Shown: positions 1 through 12,630, numbered from the stretch's first letter. The stretch: 29,187 bases of DNA from Pilaira anomala (GCA_025716855.1 JAIXMQ010000144.1:1-29187), one strand, 5' to 3'. A program made the numbers and translations. The notes: a model not told the origin generated them from the sequence alone.

Positions 1-2255
1 ATATACCGTCTAATAGGCTCTTTTCAACTGAAACGAGATATCCAATTTTAGCATTGCCAGAGTTTAGTTGAGGATGTAGACTGCTTGATATTACTTCATT
101 TATGTATGCAAAATAGATGAGTAAGAATGCTTTGATATATCTTGCCTGGTATATTATTACGAATGGCTCCGAAACAGAATAATTTTCCTCCAGTATAATA
201 TCTTTAAATTCAGATAACAAATCTTTTGATAGGAAATCGATTGAAGATAAACCGGTATTTAAGTATTTTTCAACAAGTGTTGTGAACCTGCGAAAAGAGG
301 AACAAATCAGCAACTTTTTTTTAAATTTCTTATAGTTACTACTTTTTTTTTCATCCCACTTACTTTCTGTTCACATTTAAAGTTGTTACATTTGAAACAT
401 TAAAAAACAATCCCAAAGGGGGTAAGCTAAAATTAATTTAGTATTGATAAATTGGTATTGCTTTTAGATTCTGGAATAATAACGTATACTTACTAGTTGT
501 TAGATATAATATTAGAATTGTCTAATGTACTCTCAACAAAGCCTTTACTATTGATAGTTGAGTATGATAATAAAGTATACTTGGACGAAATATCTATCAC
601 AAAAAAAATAAAAAAAAAGTTCAGAAAGTGAATTATATTTATAATCAATTATTACTTTAAACCAACCAATATTTATTATTCCATGAGAACATTGGTTTAT
701 AAACACAGAGGAAGACAAGAGTGATTCATCTGAAGATAATATACGTGGTCTTGATTGTATATCTGAGATATGAATTGCATCACGAATATAAAAGGTAGCT
801 CCTTTAGTGATATCATCCAAAATTTCTTCATAGTGACTAATCTGTCCAATCTTGCTACTGTCATAACTTACCGACTTTAGAATAGCTTCTGTCCATCGCA
901 TCTCATAAGAATACCCTGTTTTATTTTCTCTGTAGCAAATAAAAATGTCACAATATTTTCGAGAGCTACTTGAGGCTAAACGCTTCATACTCTCTAGAAT
1001 ATTTTTATCAAATTTTGAACATATGTCAAAATAACTGAGGGCTTTTAGATAACTCGACTGCAAATCATTCAACATCCACTCCTCTTTAATTTCGATAAAT
1101 GGGATCATTAGGGTAGATATGGTTCTGTTGTTTTCATAGAACACATCCTATATGAATCAAAACAAGGGTTAGAAATTATATCTATTATCCAGTCTCAATT
1201 ATATAGCTACCATAATAGGATCGATATTAGTATATATATACTCCACTATTTTTATCACTTGATTATGCTGATTAACATTGGTATTACCAAGAAATAGCTC
1301 GGCTTTTAGAAATGTTTCCAAGTTTTTTTTAATATCATTCAAAGTAATAAAAGCTGATGAAGAGAGCAGTATTCTCGGATATCGCAGCGTTTCATAAGTG
1401 ATATCTAATAGTGGATACTGAATTTCGACTAAATCCAAATGGATTGATACTGTATCATCTTTTAGAGAATTGACCCGACACATGATTTTATGATCTCCTA
1501 CTTTGAAATTTTCAGAAAACGGAACTTTGGGGTCTGAGTATTCATTTTGCATTCTGTAAAAGATGGATTCAATATCAGAAAAAAATAAAAGCCTATTCTT
1601 GTGATCATTTTCTGAGATGACTCCAGACTGTATGAAAATAGGACGAAGCAGTTCTTCTCTTATTTTTTTATCCCACACTGAAGGAACCACACATACATAA
1701 TGAAGCGCGTCAAAGCTGTCGATTGGTTTCTTTTGGGTCTCTACCATATTATGTATCACTAAGCGTAAGAAATCTGAAACAGCTTTTTCCAAAAATATAT
1801 CGTCTTCATCCCAATTACACTTTCTCTTTTGATATGCCGTATATAACTTTTCTACAGAGTTTTCAATTTGTATGTAATCTTCATTGTTTTGTTTGATCTG
1901 ATCAAGTTGCTCTTTGAGTTTCTTTTTTGAAGAGTACGGAATTTCCCAAAATAAAGCTTCCGTTTTCTCTTTATTATAGATAATGTAGTCCTTTACTCTA
2001 TAGTATACAGTTTACATATCTTTGTTAAATCCTTCTAATGGCATGAATAAAACAAATTCTAAGTAAATACCTTGTTTGACTATTAAATCCAGATACTCTA
2101 CTGACATTTGAAATAATAGACCAAATTATGTCATTATCTCCTAAACCTAACTCATAATTCAAAAGCATAAGTAGTAGTAATAATCTTTCTATAAAATCAT
2201 ACTTACTTATAAGTGCACAATGACTGTGTTGATGAAGATCGTACACTTCCTCCAT
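1..2255 (-). CDS. HSPA12-like (Hsp70/actin-fold) protein, copy A, partial and possibly degenerate
   Basis: Multi-exon gene that leaves the window at its 3' end. Reading the minus strand, one open segment runs from about 2000 to 1211 and includes the motif REELLRPIFIQSG followed by DHKNRLLFFSDIESI, which I associate with HSPA12-like Hsp70-family proteins that are abundant in Mucorales. A 63-base intron (1148-1210, GTAGCT...ATAG) joins it in phase to the segment 1147 to about 640. A further exon starts after TTTTCGCAG near 288 and stays open to base 1. The splice between about 600 and 300 could not be closed without a stop. The upstream ATG at 2255 is followed by a GTAAGT donor at 2206, but the exon phases do not match cleanly. 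The usual N-terminal phosphate-binding motif (DxGTT) is not visible; a poly-A/T tract lies there. It may be a decaying copy. The family assignment is by motif memory only. Confidence 0.5.
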
Positions 2256-3595
2256 ACAATAATAACAATAAAGCCTATGTGATTATACCCTCTGAAAAAA
2301 AAAAAAAAAAAAAAAGAAAAGGAAAGAAAGAAAAGGTGTCAAAAAACCTTTTTTGTAATCATCAAATATGTACGAGCAATTAAAATTTAGTTACATGTGT
2401 CACATACACTTTTATTGACTCCTATAGGGGCGGGGGTTTGGTGCTGGTTTAACCATCAAACATTCATTCAGCCTCATAAACTTCAAGAGCTTTTATTTCT
2501 TCACGGATTCGACTACATTTTTCTTGATTCTTGAAGTACCTTATGGTGTACTTGATGGACACATCCGGTTTTTTTTCAGCTCTTACTTGATTTTTGGTGG
2601 TATAAAGTGTCTTGCTATTATTATTATTATTATTTTGTATAGGTAGTATCACTTGAAAGAGAATCAGTTAGCGCTTCAGATATTTCAATATATATATCCT
2701 ACCTCACATAAGAGGAAAATCTGTGTCCTAAACCATTTCTGCTGATTCCCAAGATTACTTTTCATCCCTTCAGTTAACATTACAGTCAAGTGATCAAAAT
2801 ATAGAAAAATGTATCTGACTTATTTCATACGGATAACTGATGATTCTGGATCGAAAACAGTAAATGTATCTTGTTTTGTTGAACATCCATTTTTATTTAA
2901 CTTTGAAACGATGTTCGCCCTCTTTTATTCACCCAACGTAATTAAGAACTCAAGAAGTTCAAACTTTTTTTCCCTTGCAACCATGATTATGAAGTGTTCA
3001 AACATACCTAAGCATTAAAACATAAAGACCTCTTGTAGAGTAATTTAATGACAAAAACTGTCAGAAGTTGTAAAATTACACTTGTAGTACACCAAAATAA
3101 AACTACAAAGCCTGTGTTATACAAATTCGACGTTTGTGGTAATCCCAAGATCCTTCTATGCAAATGCCTAATCTATACCTTTCATATGTAAGTTTCTTTT
3201 TTGTTTTTAAAATATAATTTAACTTATGTCGTTTGTCATATATACTTTGTTACCTGTTTTAAGAGCTTATTATCATAGAAAAATATTTTTTTTTTTGAGA
3301 TAATTGTCTTAAACCAATTATATATATATACATATACACATATATATGTATATCGTACCAAACGACAAAGACAAAGTGTTAAATGATTTATTGCTAAAGG
3401 TTGTTGCAAAGGACTTGGTCATTCACCAGATCTTGTTTTTTTTTCAAGCAGCAGTGTGAATAAAAAAAAAAACTAGACTTATTAGAAAAACATTGTCACA
3501 GAAAAAAAAAAAAGAATAGTCATATACAAACAAGTTGCTTGCAAAACAGGATAAAAATATGCATGAATGACGATACATTTTTTGAGTTCAAAAAC

Positions 3596-3603
3596 TATAA
3601 AAG
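3596..3603 (+). promoter_or_regulatory. Possible TATA box
   Basis: TATAAAAG followed by a long pyrimidine tract (about 3610-3655) and an ATG at 3670. The order box, CT-rich leader, ATG is what a fungal core promoter often looks like. AT-rich DNA yields such matches by chance, so support is weak. Confidence 0.25.
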
Positions 3604-3669
3604 AGGGAGTTTTTCCCTTTTTTTTTTTTTCTCTTTTTTTTCTCTTTCTTTTTCATCCGAAAAGCTGTC

Positions 3670-3816
3670 ATGACTTTGGGTTCTGGGGGTGAAGCACTAT
3701 GGGATCTAGTTAATGATGTACTGCATTCGTGCTCTGATACATTTATGGTAGCATTTATCTTTTCTTGGGGAAGAAAAAGGTGGATAGCCTATAGCTTTTA
3801 TGTTGATGAGAACTGA
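3670..3816 (+). CDS. Possible small protein or first exon (48 codons), unrecognised
   Basis: ATG at 3670 opens 48 codons ending at TGA 3814-3816, 67 bases after a TATA-like box. The peptide begins MTLGSGGEALWDL and contains SWGRKRW, with balanced composition and three Trp, unlike the Lys/Asn/Ile-rich random frames nearby. The same frame reopens after the stop, and a second frame is open through an FVPFFIGQP segment near 3880-3910, so it could also be an exon of an unresolved gene, a gene relic or a non-coding RNA. No family was recognised. Confidence 0.2.
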   Translation: MTLGSGGEALWDLVNDVLHSCSDTFMVAFIFSWGRKRWIAYSFYVDEN

Positions 3817-4939
3817 CTTCGGTTGGGTTTGAATGTGGTATTATCATTAAACGGAAGAGGTATGATAAAGCCCCGACATTTGTACCGTTCTTTATCGGCC
3901 AACCTCTTGCGACAGTTTTTTACTCTTTCTTTTTTCTATTAAAATAGAATCAGATCGAATTCCAGAAAAGGTTAACAACGGGGGTATTTTCGAGAGTTGA
4001 ATTCATCCCCAAAAGCCTTTTTACAGCCCTGCTACAACAGACCTGCATTAAGTTGTAAGACCGTAGGGGGCAACCCAATTCAAACAAAAATGAAAAATTT
4101 ATAAATTTGACTTTTTTTTTTTGTCACTTTTTTTTTGTCACTTATTCACATATTGAAATAAAAGTTATTTAAAGAAAAAATCATAGGTGTAAGATATATT
4201 TTATTTTATGTGTGCATGTTTTTTTTTGTATGCATATTTTATCTTATGTATACTAGTGTTTCTTTTATTTTATTTATTATACGAGCGCTTGGTGACTCTA
4301 CTATACCATTAACCAAGAAAAATCAACGCATTTTTATTATAATGAGTTGTTTTAAGGTGCTCGACAGATTCAGAAAAAGGTTTATAACCTCATGTTAAAC
4401 AGTGAAAAAAAAACTTTTCTCTTTGCATAAATAAAAGTCACTGAAGGCTTTATTTACCTAAAATTAGAAAACATGAAAGAACTGAAATGGTCATTCGAAA
4501 TCAAAAAGAAAAAAAGTTTAACTGGAAACGTACCTGATGTTATGAGTTATTCAGATAGCTTACTTTAAGTTTTTTTGTATTATAACTGGGTAGGTCTCAG
4601 TTTAATATAAGGTGATGGCATGAATCTGGATCTTTAAAATTCAAAAGGAGTTTTTATGTCCAAAATAAGCTTTTTACCTAACTAAGCACTAAAAAAAACA
4701 AAAGGTATGTGCATACATATTTCATGAGAAGCCGTACAATAAGATGTATACTGATGTTACCTTAAGTTCTTTTTTTTTTCTTTTTTTATATAAGTGATTT
4801 TTATTTTTTTTATTTTTGACCAATAATTAAAAAATTGTGTGCGTGCGTGAGATCATGAATTGGTTTAATTTCCAAAAGGCTTTTAGTTATTTATAATTTT
4901 TTTTTTTGAGTCTGTTACAAGATTCTAAATACTTTTTCG

Positions 4940-7329
4940 TCAAGTGACTACTCTTTCTACACCAGGATAAGTCACCGTATCACCTTTTTTTAAAAGTACA
5001 AATGTCATATCTTTGCAACTGAAGCTTTGATTGTTGGTCTTCTTGTCTTTATGGAAAGGACCTACGTCTTCATATACACCATTGTCTATACATTCTACGG
5101 AGAATTCTAGATTTTTATTTGGTATTTGATGCAAGTCCCCATGTCGAAAGCTGTGATATGTCATTGATCTTTGATGAAGAGCAGACTGTAAAAATAAATC
5201 TGGTATCTCAGGCGCAACCAAACCAATTGTATCCATACCTTGTACTTCGTTAAATCTGTCTAATTCTTCATTTAATAAACTTGAAAGAATAATTTGAAAC
5301 TGTGTGTTATGATTGAAATAGATTATACTATAGAGATATTCTGTGTATGTAATTCTTAAAAAAAAAGTTCTCATTTACTAATGATGAGGATATGATAGAA
5401 GCAATCTCCAGCATTACTGGCTTATATGAGATCTCGACAATGTCTCTAACTAATAATACGATGTTACAGTCGCAAGCACTATGCAAATTTATCCTCTTTT
5501 TGTCATTAGATTTCAAATCTATACTCGCTGCAAGAATCTGTAACGCAAAGGAGAAATAGGCTTTTAAATATTAGATATCGAATTGCTAAATCTTTATTAA
5601 TATAATTCACACTTGCCTGATTTGAAATGTAATCTCTGAGGATCTTCATAAATTCTGTTTTTGTTTTATTGAAAATAGAAAACTATTATACTCATTTTCA
5701 TTATGCAAGTTACATAAATGAATTATTATGCTGCTATTAAGTGTAATATTATTCCATAAATTTATGCATAAAGTATCGTAAACATTTTAAATGGAGATGA
5801 TTTCGTCTGTTAAAATAATGGCTTCTTGTTTTCCTATCAGATCAGCATCAGTTACTACTTGTGGCTCAAAGCTAGTTGTATATAACCATCTTTTAATTGA
5901 GCTAATACAAATCAGGACTTGACTAGTGTATCAAGCTCCATTCTTTCTGAACTATAGAGAACAATCCCTTGCCTTGTGTGGTGACCCTAAGTTTTTTGAA
6001 GCTATCATTTCTTTGTACAAGCCCGCTTGCGAATATAAGCTCTTTCATAGCCTTCTTGGTGCTTATAATTCCATCTAAAAGCATCTTCTCAATTGAAACG
6101 TCAAATCCTATTTTCAGATCCTTATCATCGTACAGTTCTGGTAGTTGACTTGATATGATTTTTTTTAATGTATGTAAGCAAAGTACACAAATAGAAAGGC
6201 CTTGATATATTTTGGCTGTTGAGTTAAAACTAAGTCTCCGAGATTGTTACAATCCAACATATCTCTAAATTCAGTAAGTAGTTCATCCACAAGAAAGTAA
6301 TTCGAATCAGTGGCCAAATATGTGTGAATAGTAAAATGAATCTGAGAAATTGCAGCCAATACATTTTCAAGATTTAATTTTCTATATTTAGCTTACTGTT
6401 CTTCCACCTTTGATGTAGTTACATTCGAAATATCATCCCAAAGCAAGCACACTAGATTCGTGTCAGAATAAAAAAAGTTTGATTTTACATACATGCATAG
6501 ATAATCCATTAACTATTTATTACACGTAAAGTAAGAATGATTAAACATCTCTTTAAAACCTTGATTATTATCAACTACCTTAAAGTATACGATTTTTTGG
6601 CTTGCAGGGTAATATCAAGCTGAAAATAATAGAATATAGAATCAATATCTGAAAGAAATATAAGCCTGTCTAGGTGATCGTTTTTTGATATGTGGCCAGA
6701 CTGTATAAATATAGGTCGAAGTAACTCTTCTCTTATCTCATAACCCCATTCTGAAAGCATAATAAGTGCATAATGAAGTGCTTCCGAGTTTTCAATTCTT
6801 GCAGGATAGTTCTCTAGTATGATATATATCCACTAATAAGCGTATAAAACTCTATACTACACGACATAAAACTAAATCATCTTCATTCCAGTTTTTCTCC
6901 CCTTTTATGAATAACTGATAAAGATTATTTATAAAGTTGTCGATCTCGATATAATTGTGATTCTGAAATTAATTGGAATGATTCAACTGTGCTGAAACAG
7001 TGCCATCTATATATTGTACGGGTTCTCCAATAAATAATTTCTTCATTTTGTTTGTTGTAAATGATGTTATTTTTTACACTATATACTTTTATTTAAGTCA
7101 AAAAATCATTTTATTTAGCAAAGAGTATATTATATCTCACACCTTTTACAAGGATCCCATTTAGACAGCATATCAGTGTTTGAAGTGACTGAAAAGTTTA
7201 ACATTATTTCCTACGTCTACATGTGTATACATATTTGAGAATTCGATAAAATCAATTTGTTTCTATTTCTTTTTACTTACGTATAGCTACACAGTGATCA
7301 TGTTGATGAAGATTATATATATTATTCAT
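4940..7329 (-). pseudogene. HSPA12-like protein, copy B, frameshifted pseudogene
   Basis: Second copy of the gene at 1-2255, same strand, head to tail. Matching landmarks in order are: an ATG start at 7329 with the shared LHQH motif and a conserved GTAAGT donor; KKLFIGEPVQYIDG near 7010; NWNEDDL near 6890; EIREELLRPIFIQSG near 6720; YIKAFLFVYFAYI near 6190; KIGFDVSIEKMLLDGI near 6080; and a C-terminal part with IGLVAPEIPDLFLQSALHQR (around 5200) ending at 4940. These pieces lie in different frames. Clear lesions are a one-base shift just before KKLFIGEP, a stop after LNHSN, a stop after LCRVV, a shift after YFAYI and a shift near 5374. Some breaks could be unmodelled introns, but several occur inside conserved motifs without splice sites. 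Family name is inferred from motifs. Confidence 0.6.
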
Positions 7330-7579
7330 GCTAATATATTTATAAATAAATACATAATTTTCAATCCCTTAAAAAAATTAAAAGGAAGAGAAAGAAAGGT
7401 GCTTTTATGTGACTTGCTTGAAATTTATGTCTTATCCTTACAATGTGTAACTCTGAAAATAAAGACAACAAGCCCTTTTAAATTCTGTACAGCCTTTTTT
7501 AAACTTTACTGTAGCGGTGCTTTTAATCGAGAAAAATAAAAGTTTATTAAGAGTACAAAAATAGAGTGAATTAAAATAT

Positions 7580-9259
7580 TTAGAATCTACGGGTGAATCG
7601 AATTTTACTATCAGTTGGTACAACAACCATGGAGGTATAGTCAGGTTTAGGTACGGATGACGTTAAACCTTCAACATCGAATCTCTTTACAAAAGTACCG
7701 ATGATAGCCTTTAATTGTAAGTACCCAAACTTTTCACCAATGCAACGATGGCGACCTGCACCAAAAGGAAGGAATGGGCTACGAGAAGAGATTCCAACTG
7801 CACCAAAACCATAATCAATATTAGCATCATCATCTTGTTCAAGACGATGAATAGGATCTCTCTTTTCGGACCAACGATAAGGATCCCACTTCATAGGGTA
7901 ATGGAAATAGTTTTGATCGATTTGAGTTACACCAGGAGCAGCACAAATATAATTACCCTTTGGAATAGTCAATCCACTCTTTTCATAGACCATTTTATCT
8001 GTTACTACACGACGCATCATATTGAAAATAGGTGGGTGGAGACGAAGTGTCTCTCTTACAACATTTTCTAAAAGTGGCAATTGTTCCAAGTTATCATACG
8101 TAAACTCAACTTGTAATGAACCAAGTTTTTCAATCATTTCTTGACGAAGTGCTTTTACAATATCAGGTCGATGTGCTAATTCTAAGACTGCCCATGCAGA
8201 GGTTGTAGATGAAGTATGTTGTCCACCAAAGAGTGCAGCAGTCAAGATACCACAGATTTGTTCATCTGGAAGTGCAGATCCATCCTTATACTTAGCTTCC
8301 ATCAGGGTTTGCAGTAAATCGTCTTCAACAATCTCTGGATTATTACGTCTACCTTCAATTACTCTCGAATAAATCACTGCTAATTTCTCACGAGCTTCAT
8401 CTCGTTTACGATAAGAGGGAAGCGGTAAATTGGGGAACATAAAGTTGATAGGACGGAAACCTTGATCAAGATCATAATAAAGTTCAGCCACACCATCATC
8501 TAATGCATTACGAATCTCGGGGCCTAAAAGAGAACGAGCAGCAGTATTGATAATAAGTGAACCAAACATATGATAAGCATCTACGACTCCGGTCTTTTCA
8601 AACTTGTCAAAGAACATGTTGGTCTCTTCAAGAATAAGAGGAACATCTTTACGGAAAGTATCGATATTTAATCCACCCTTGATAATTTTTTTTTGCTCCA
8701 TAAAGATACTATGGGCTGTATCAAACACAATGTCTTTACCAAATACATACTTTGTCATATCGTTATAGGCAGCAGCGGCAGAAGCGAGGTTTTGTTTGGC
8801 ATTAAAGACAAATTGGTTACCATCAGGTCCTAAACATGCAGTGACTCTTTTATTGACAAGTTGAAAAGTAAACACATCACCGTATCTTCTTTGACATGTT
8901 TTGAGGAAATTGATAGGATCTCTAATGAAATAGAGTAAATTTAATATCATGATTACCCACCCACATTTCCCTTTTTATTTTTAAAAGAAAACTTACTTTC
9001 CAAATTCAATAGCGTTACCCATGAATGGTACCCAAGAGAAAACAGTAGGTGCTTCATTTGGATCTCTGGGAATAACCTATTAAGAATAACAATAAGTAAC
9101 TATATTCATAATACAATAAAAAGTCCGTGCGTTTTCCATTTTTTTTTTTACCACTTGAGATGAAACGTAAAGAGCCCAGTAAACTACAATAGCTATCAAA
9201 GACTTGTATAAGACTTCAACAAAAGTCAAATCACTGATAAGGGTAGAGATGATTGCCAT
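7580..9259 (-). CDS. CYP51: Lanosterol 14-alpha-demethylase (cytochrome P450 CYP51, F5-like)
   Basis: Removes the 14-alpha methyl group of lanosterol or eburicol in ergosterol synthesis at the ER membrane; it is the azole antifungal target. Three exons: 9259-9152, 9076-8997 and 8921-7580, with GT-AG introns of 75 bases each (9077-9151 and 8922-8996), giving 509 aa, the usual length. Residues 1-36 hold an N-terminal hydrophobic anchor. P450 hallmarks are the I-helix GGQHTSS (295-301), the K-helix ExxR (Glu353, Arg356) and the haem loop FGAGRHRCIG with Cys456. Residue 129 is Phe where most fungal CYP51s have Tyr, and residue 291 is Ala. As I recall, these two mark the mucoralean F5 paralogue and its intrinsic resistance to short-tailed azoles. 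The ATG at 9259 is the only start that keeps the membrane anchor. No lesions were seen. Identification is very secure; paralogue naming is by these residues. Confidence 0.95.
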
Positions 9260-10408
9260 AATGTAAGAAAAGAAAGATAAGGTGAAAAAATGGGAAATTT
9301 AATCGTTTTTAAATAAACTTATTCTGAGTACAAATAATCGTTAAGTGGTGTTACCATCGGCATCAATGACAGACTTGAAAGTCTTTTTTTTCAACAGGTA
9401 AAAAAAATGGTTCGATTTAATATTACATTGTTCTTTTTTTATGATTTTTAAACTTTGTATTTTGACCTAATTTATTATTCAAATGAACTAAGTCAACAGG
9501 TTAAAAGCTGATTTGGATCTGATAAACATAAAAAAACACAAGTAGAAATCCAATTTATCTTATAAATAGAATGTGAGAAAAAAAAATATTTTCAGTCTTT
9601 TTTTTAATTGTTTCATAACATTATACTGGTTATCGCCTGTATACACCTCCGCTTGTACCTCTTATTTTCGCACCACACGAAAAGTCTATGAGGTGTCATA
9701 TTCCCTGAAAAATATAACATTAAGAAACTATTTTAGTATCATATAAATAACGAATCTCTTCCACTGTTTGAATAAAGAAAAAGGCCTGTATTATCCATAA
9801 AAATATTTGTGTTCATTTAAAAAAGATTCTTCGTTTGTTTGGCGTACCCAGTCGTTAAAAAACCGGATTTAGTTAGTCCCTTCCCGACAGTTTGAACTGG
9901 TGCTATTTTACCAAGAGGATTGATTTATGTCTATCATTCAGGCTAACTACAACATACTCAAGGTATTCAATTACTTCACACCAGAATAAATCAATAAAGA
10001 CTGGATAATAATAACCACTTCCGTATCTAGATAGAGATGACTGAAGGCTATAAGCTGTCAATGAGGACCAGAAGAATTTATTACACCAGAGGGAAAGTGA
10101 AGTAAAATTCTTGAAGCTATCATAACTTTATCGACTATAAGTTTCAGCAAAAAACGTTGGTAAGTTTAAAAATTAATTCATTTCTGGTTTATTAACAAAT
10201 AAACTTGAAAAACATGATATTTTGATATGATTGAACATAAGAAAGACATGTATTAAAAGCTAATATCTGCATGTTTAGTTTGTAAAAGTGATCAGTGAAA
10301 TAACTCTGAATAATCATCTAATATACGTAATGAGAGAAAAAGAAAATATACATACTTGTATGTCATATTGACATGGTTTAATTAAATGACACCTGAACTA
10401 TTATATTG

Positions 10409-10410
<2 letters not shown>

Positions 10411-10442
<32 letters not shown>
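10411..10442. repeat. AT dinucleotide microsatellite
   Basis: An uninterrupted (AT)n run of about 16 units in intergenic DNA. Confidence 0.95.
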
Positions 10443-10444
<2 letters not shown>

Positions 10445-11354
10445 ACTGTGACAACAATAGAAAATAAAATAGGTGTCAACACAATTACGCAGGAATAACA
10501 TGATATCAAAGTGTAGAATAGTAACATTGGCAGATCCATTCACAAAGCATGTGTAGAAAAAATAACATGAAACCTACCCATAACTACACAGTACGTATAT
10601 TGACGAAAGCCATTTGCATAAATCAACCATATTTTTGGGAAAAGAATCAAAAGAAATTGAATTGGCTATTTGATATTAATATAATTAGAATACGTATGTG
10701 TACCCTTATGAATTGCAAGTTACTTTTCGTATGCCTGTTGTAGTTGTTCATATTTTTTAATCTTAATCGTAAATAAAATAAAAGGAACCGGCTTAAAATA
10801 TACAATCTAAATACAAGCTGATTTTTTTATATCATCTTTAAAGTTTGATTAAGAATGCCACATGCTTCATAAAAAAAAAGTTGCTACCAATGTTATTAAA
10901 TGCAAAAAACAATCAAGTGACTTTAACATAAACATTGCTCCTCACATATCTGATAGTTAAATATATATACCTCTTTGTTTTACAAAAAAATGGATGTAAA
11001 TAAAAACTCATACGCCAGCTATAACAAAATAAACACTGTTTATAACTTGGTCCATTCAAGTAATAATTATCACAGATAACAATTGAGGCTTTTTGTTATA
11101 TTAATTGTCACACCAAACAGCACTTCACTAAAGAGTGCAACCGTGTAACATTATAGTTACATAATTTTCTTTGAATATTAATAAAAAGACAAGTGATAAA
11201 TAGAACGCAAAATACCTTATTAAAGTGAAGCTCACTTTTTTCAAGTCAAATTATTCTATTACATAAAATATTTTTCTCGAAAGGGCATGCCATGTTATCT
11301 ATTGGATCACGCGCACACATATTATTCCAGAACAATTAAAAAGAAGAGGGATCG

Positions 11355-11355
<1 letters not shown>

Positions 11356-11396
<41 letters not shown>
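11356..11396. repeat. CA dinucleotide microsatellite
   Basis: A (CA)n run of about 20 units with one interrupting CG near its 3' end, about 300 bases upstream of the F-box gene. Confidence 0.95.
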
Positions 11397-11397
<1 letters not shown>

Positions 11398-11691
11398 AAA
11401 CTTTATCATAGCAATGACCATTGCTTGTATCACTAGTTATTGTAATCACAAACGTGTTTTATAAGGAGTTCTGAAACAGCCCCATGGGATGTATATACCT
11501 TATACACATGTAGAAGAAAAAAAAAGGTGATTTAAAATAGTTCAGGAACTCAAGAACAATATTAATTTTCCCACCGAAACATTTCATATTTGATTGGAGA
11601 ATAATCTAACCTTATGATTATTATCTATAAACTTACCGAATAAAGATTTTTTTCATATCTTTTTCTCTTTCACTTTTCTTTCGATATAATA

Positions 11692-12495
11692 ATGCCTATA
11701 TTTAATACAAAACAACATAATACATGTATTGCATTTACAAACTTACCAAACGAAGTGATTTATTCTATCCTGCAATACCTCACCATTCCAGACCTACTCA
11801 TGGTTCTCAAATTACTTAATAAACGTCTATCTCAATCTGCTAAACAAATTCTCTTAAATAAACTAAATACAGAACCATCATCATGCTCTTTACGACTCTG
11901 CTTTGACCAAGAAAATCAATGGCGATTTACAGTCGATTTCAAATTTTCAAAAGCAACAACCAGTCATAATGGAACACCGCGACTTTTATTCATACCTATC
12001 AAGCCAGTCAGTGTTCGTATGTATAGTTCAAAGTTCTTGCGAAGGCCAATGTTACATAAAGCAAGCCTTGTAGGCCCCGAATTCAGCCAACAAGAAGAAA
12101 GATTACCAAACAACATGATCAGATCACCTATTGGATTTGATATTAAGCGAGTAGGGCATGGTGTTCAAGTACAGCGAGAGGTTTTATTCAAGTATAAAGT
12201 CTCCAAGGCACCAGAGAATGTGATTAAGACAAGGTCAGGTGAAAGATGGGTAGAACCGTTTGAGTTAGAATGTTCGTTTGAGTTCTTATGCCAGACAAAG
12301 AACAAAATTTTACAACGTGTGTTTCATATCTTGCATAAACCTATGAAAGTAGAGGAAGATGATTTATTTACAACTAGTTCAAGTTATTCTGTATCCGAAA
12401 CAAAAAGACTTTATTCGTTTGATAAATCGATACGGACAGAATTGATGCCAATTATAGGTGGATTGAATACGAGTACAATGGAAACATCATTTTAA
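11692..12495 (+). CDS. F-box domain protein
   Basis: Single-exon gene, 267 aa. Residues about 14-58 form an F-box: LPNEVIYSILQYL then IPDLLMVLKLLNKRL, with the usual Leu-Pro and hydrophobic spacing. F-box proteins bind Skp1 and bring substrates to SCF ubiquitin ligases. The rest (60-267) holds no WD40 or leucine-rich repeats that I can see; it is beta-rich with basic stretches and a Ser/Thr-rich tail, so the substrate is unknown. The ATG at 11692 follows a CT-rich leader, and an A-rich AATAAAATAAAAT segment follows the stop, consistent with poly(A) signalling. It is convergent with the Cdc20 gene, with 135 bases between the stop codons. The F-box call is firm, the function is not. Confidence 0.8.
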   Translation: MPIFNTKQHNTCIAFTNLPNEVIYSILQYLTIPDLLMVLKLLNKRLSQSAKQILLNKLNTEPSSCSLRLCFDQENQWRFTVDFKFSKATTSHNGTPRLLFIPIKPVSVRMYSSKFLRRPMLHKASLVGPEFSQQEERLPNNMIRSPIGFDIKRVGHGVQVQREVLFKYKVSKAPENVIKTRSGERWVEPFELECSFEFLCQTKNKILQRVFHILHKPMKVEEDDLFTTSSSYSVSETKRLYSFDKSIRTELMPIIGGLNTSTMETSF

Positions 12496-12630
12496 AATAA
12501 AATAAAATAAAAAACATAATTAGTGTAACGCTGTTGCATCATTTTTGAACAAACAAATGTGTGCGTGTTGTGGTATTATAATGAGATTCACTTTTTAATG
12601 TATAAAAAAAAAAGAAAGGGGGGAAATGAT

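Larger units (their letters stand above)
2256..4939. other. Intergenic region between the two HSPA12-like copies
   Basis: This is AT-rich spacer with many homopolymers: a run of about 20 A near 2297, T-tracts near 3620 and 4110, and alternating AT/AC sequence at 3320-3355. Only short open frames of at most 69 codons were seen and none looks like a known protein. The stretch 3660-4080 is less AT-rich than its surroundings and is listed separately. Nothing else could be recognised. Confidence 0.6.
9260..11691. other. Intergenic region with microsatellites
   Basis: No convincing gene was found in this 2.4 kb. It contains the 5' side of CYP51, whose leader is pyrimidine-rich on the minus strand, several AT-rich low-complexity blocks, an AT dinucleotide run and a CA dinucleotide run (listed separately). 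The longest open frame (10549-10743) has no recognisable motif. Confidence 0.6.

Noticed and set aside
2464..2652. 62-codon minus-strand open frame with an Asn run
   Set aside because: The N-terminal part is a trinucleotide repeat, no motif is recognisable, and it has no splice or promoter context; it could be a gene fragment but support is too weak.
3320..3355. Alternating AT/AC palindromic sequence as a regulatory site or terminator
   Set aside because: It is a low-complexity dinucleotide stretch with no adjacent gene; chance is likely.
9405..9425. GGTTCGATTT, similar to a tRNA B-box
   Set aside because: There is no matching A-box, anticodon stem or acceptor stem around it.
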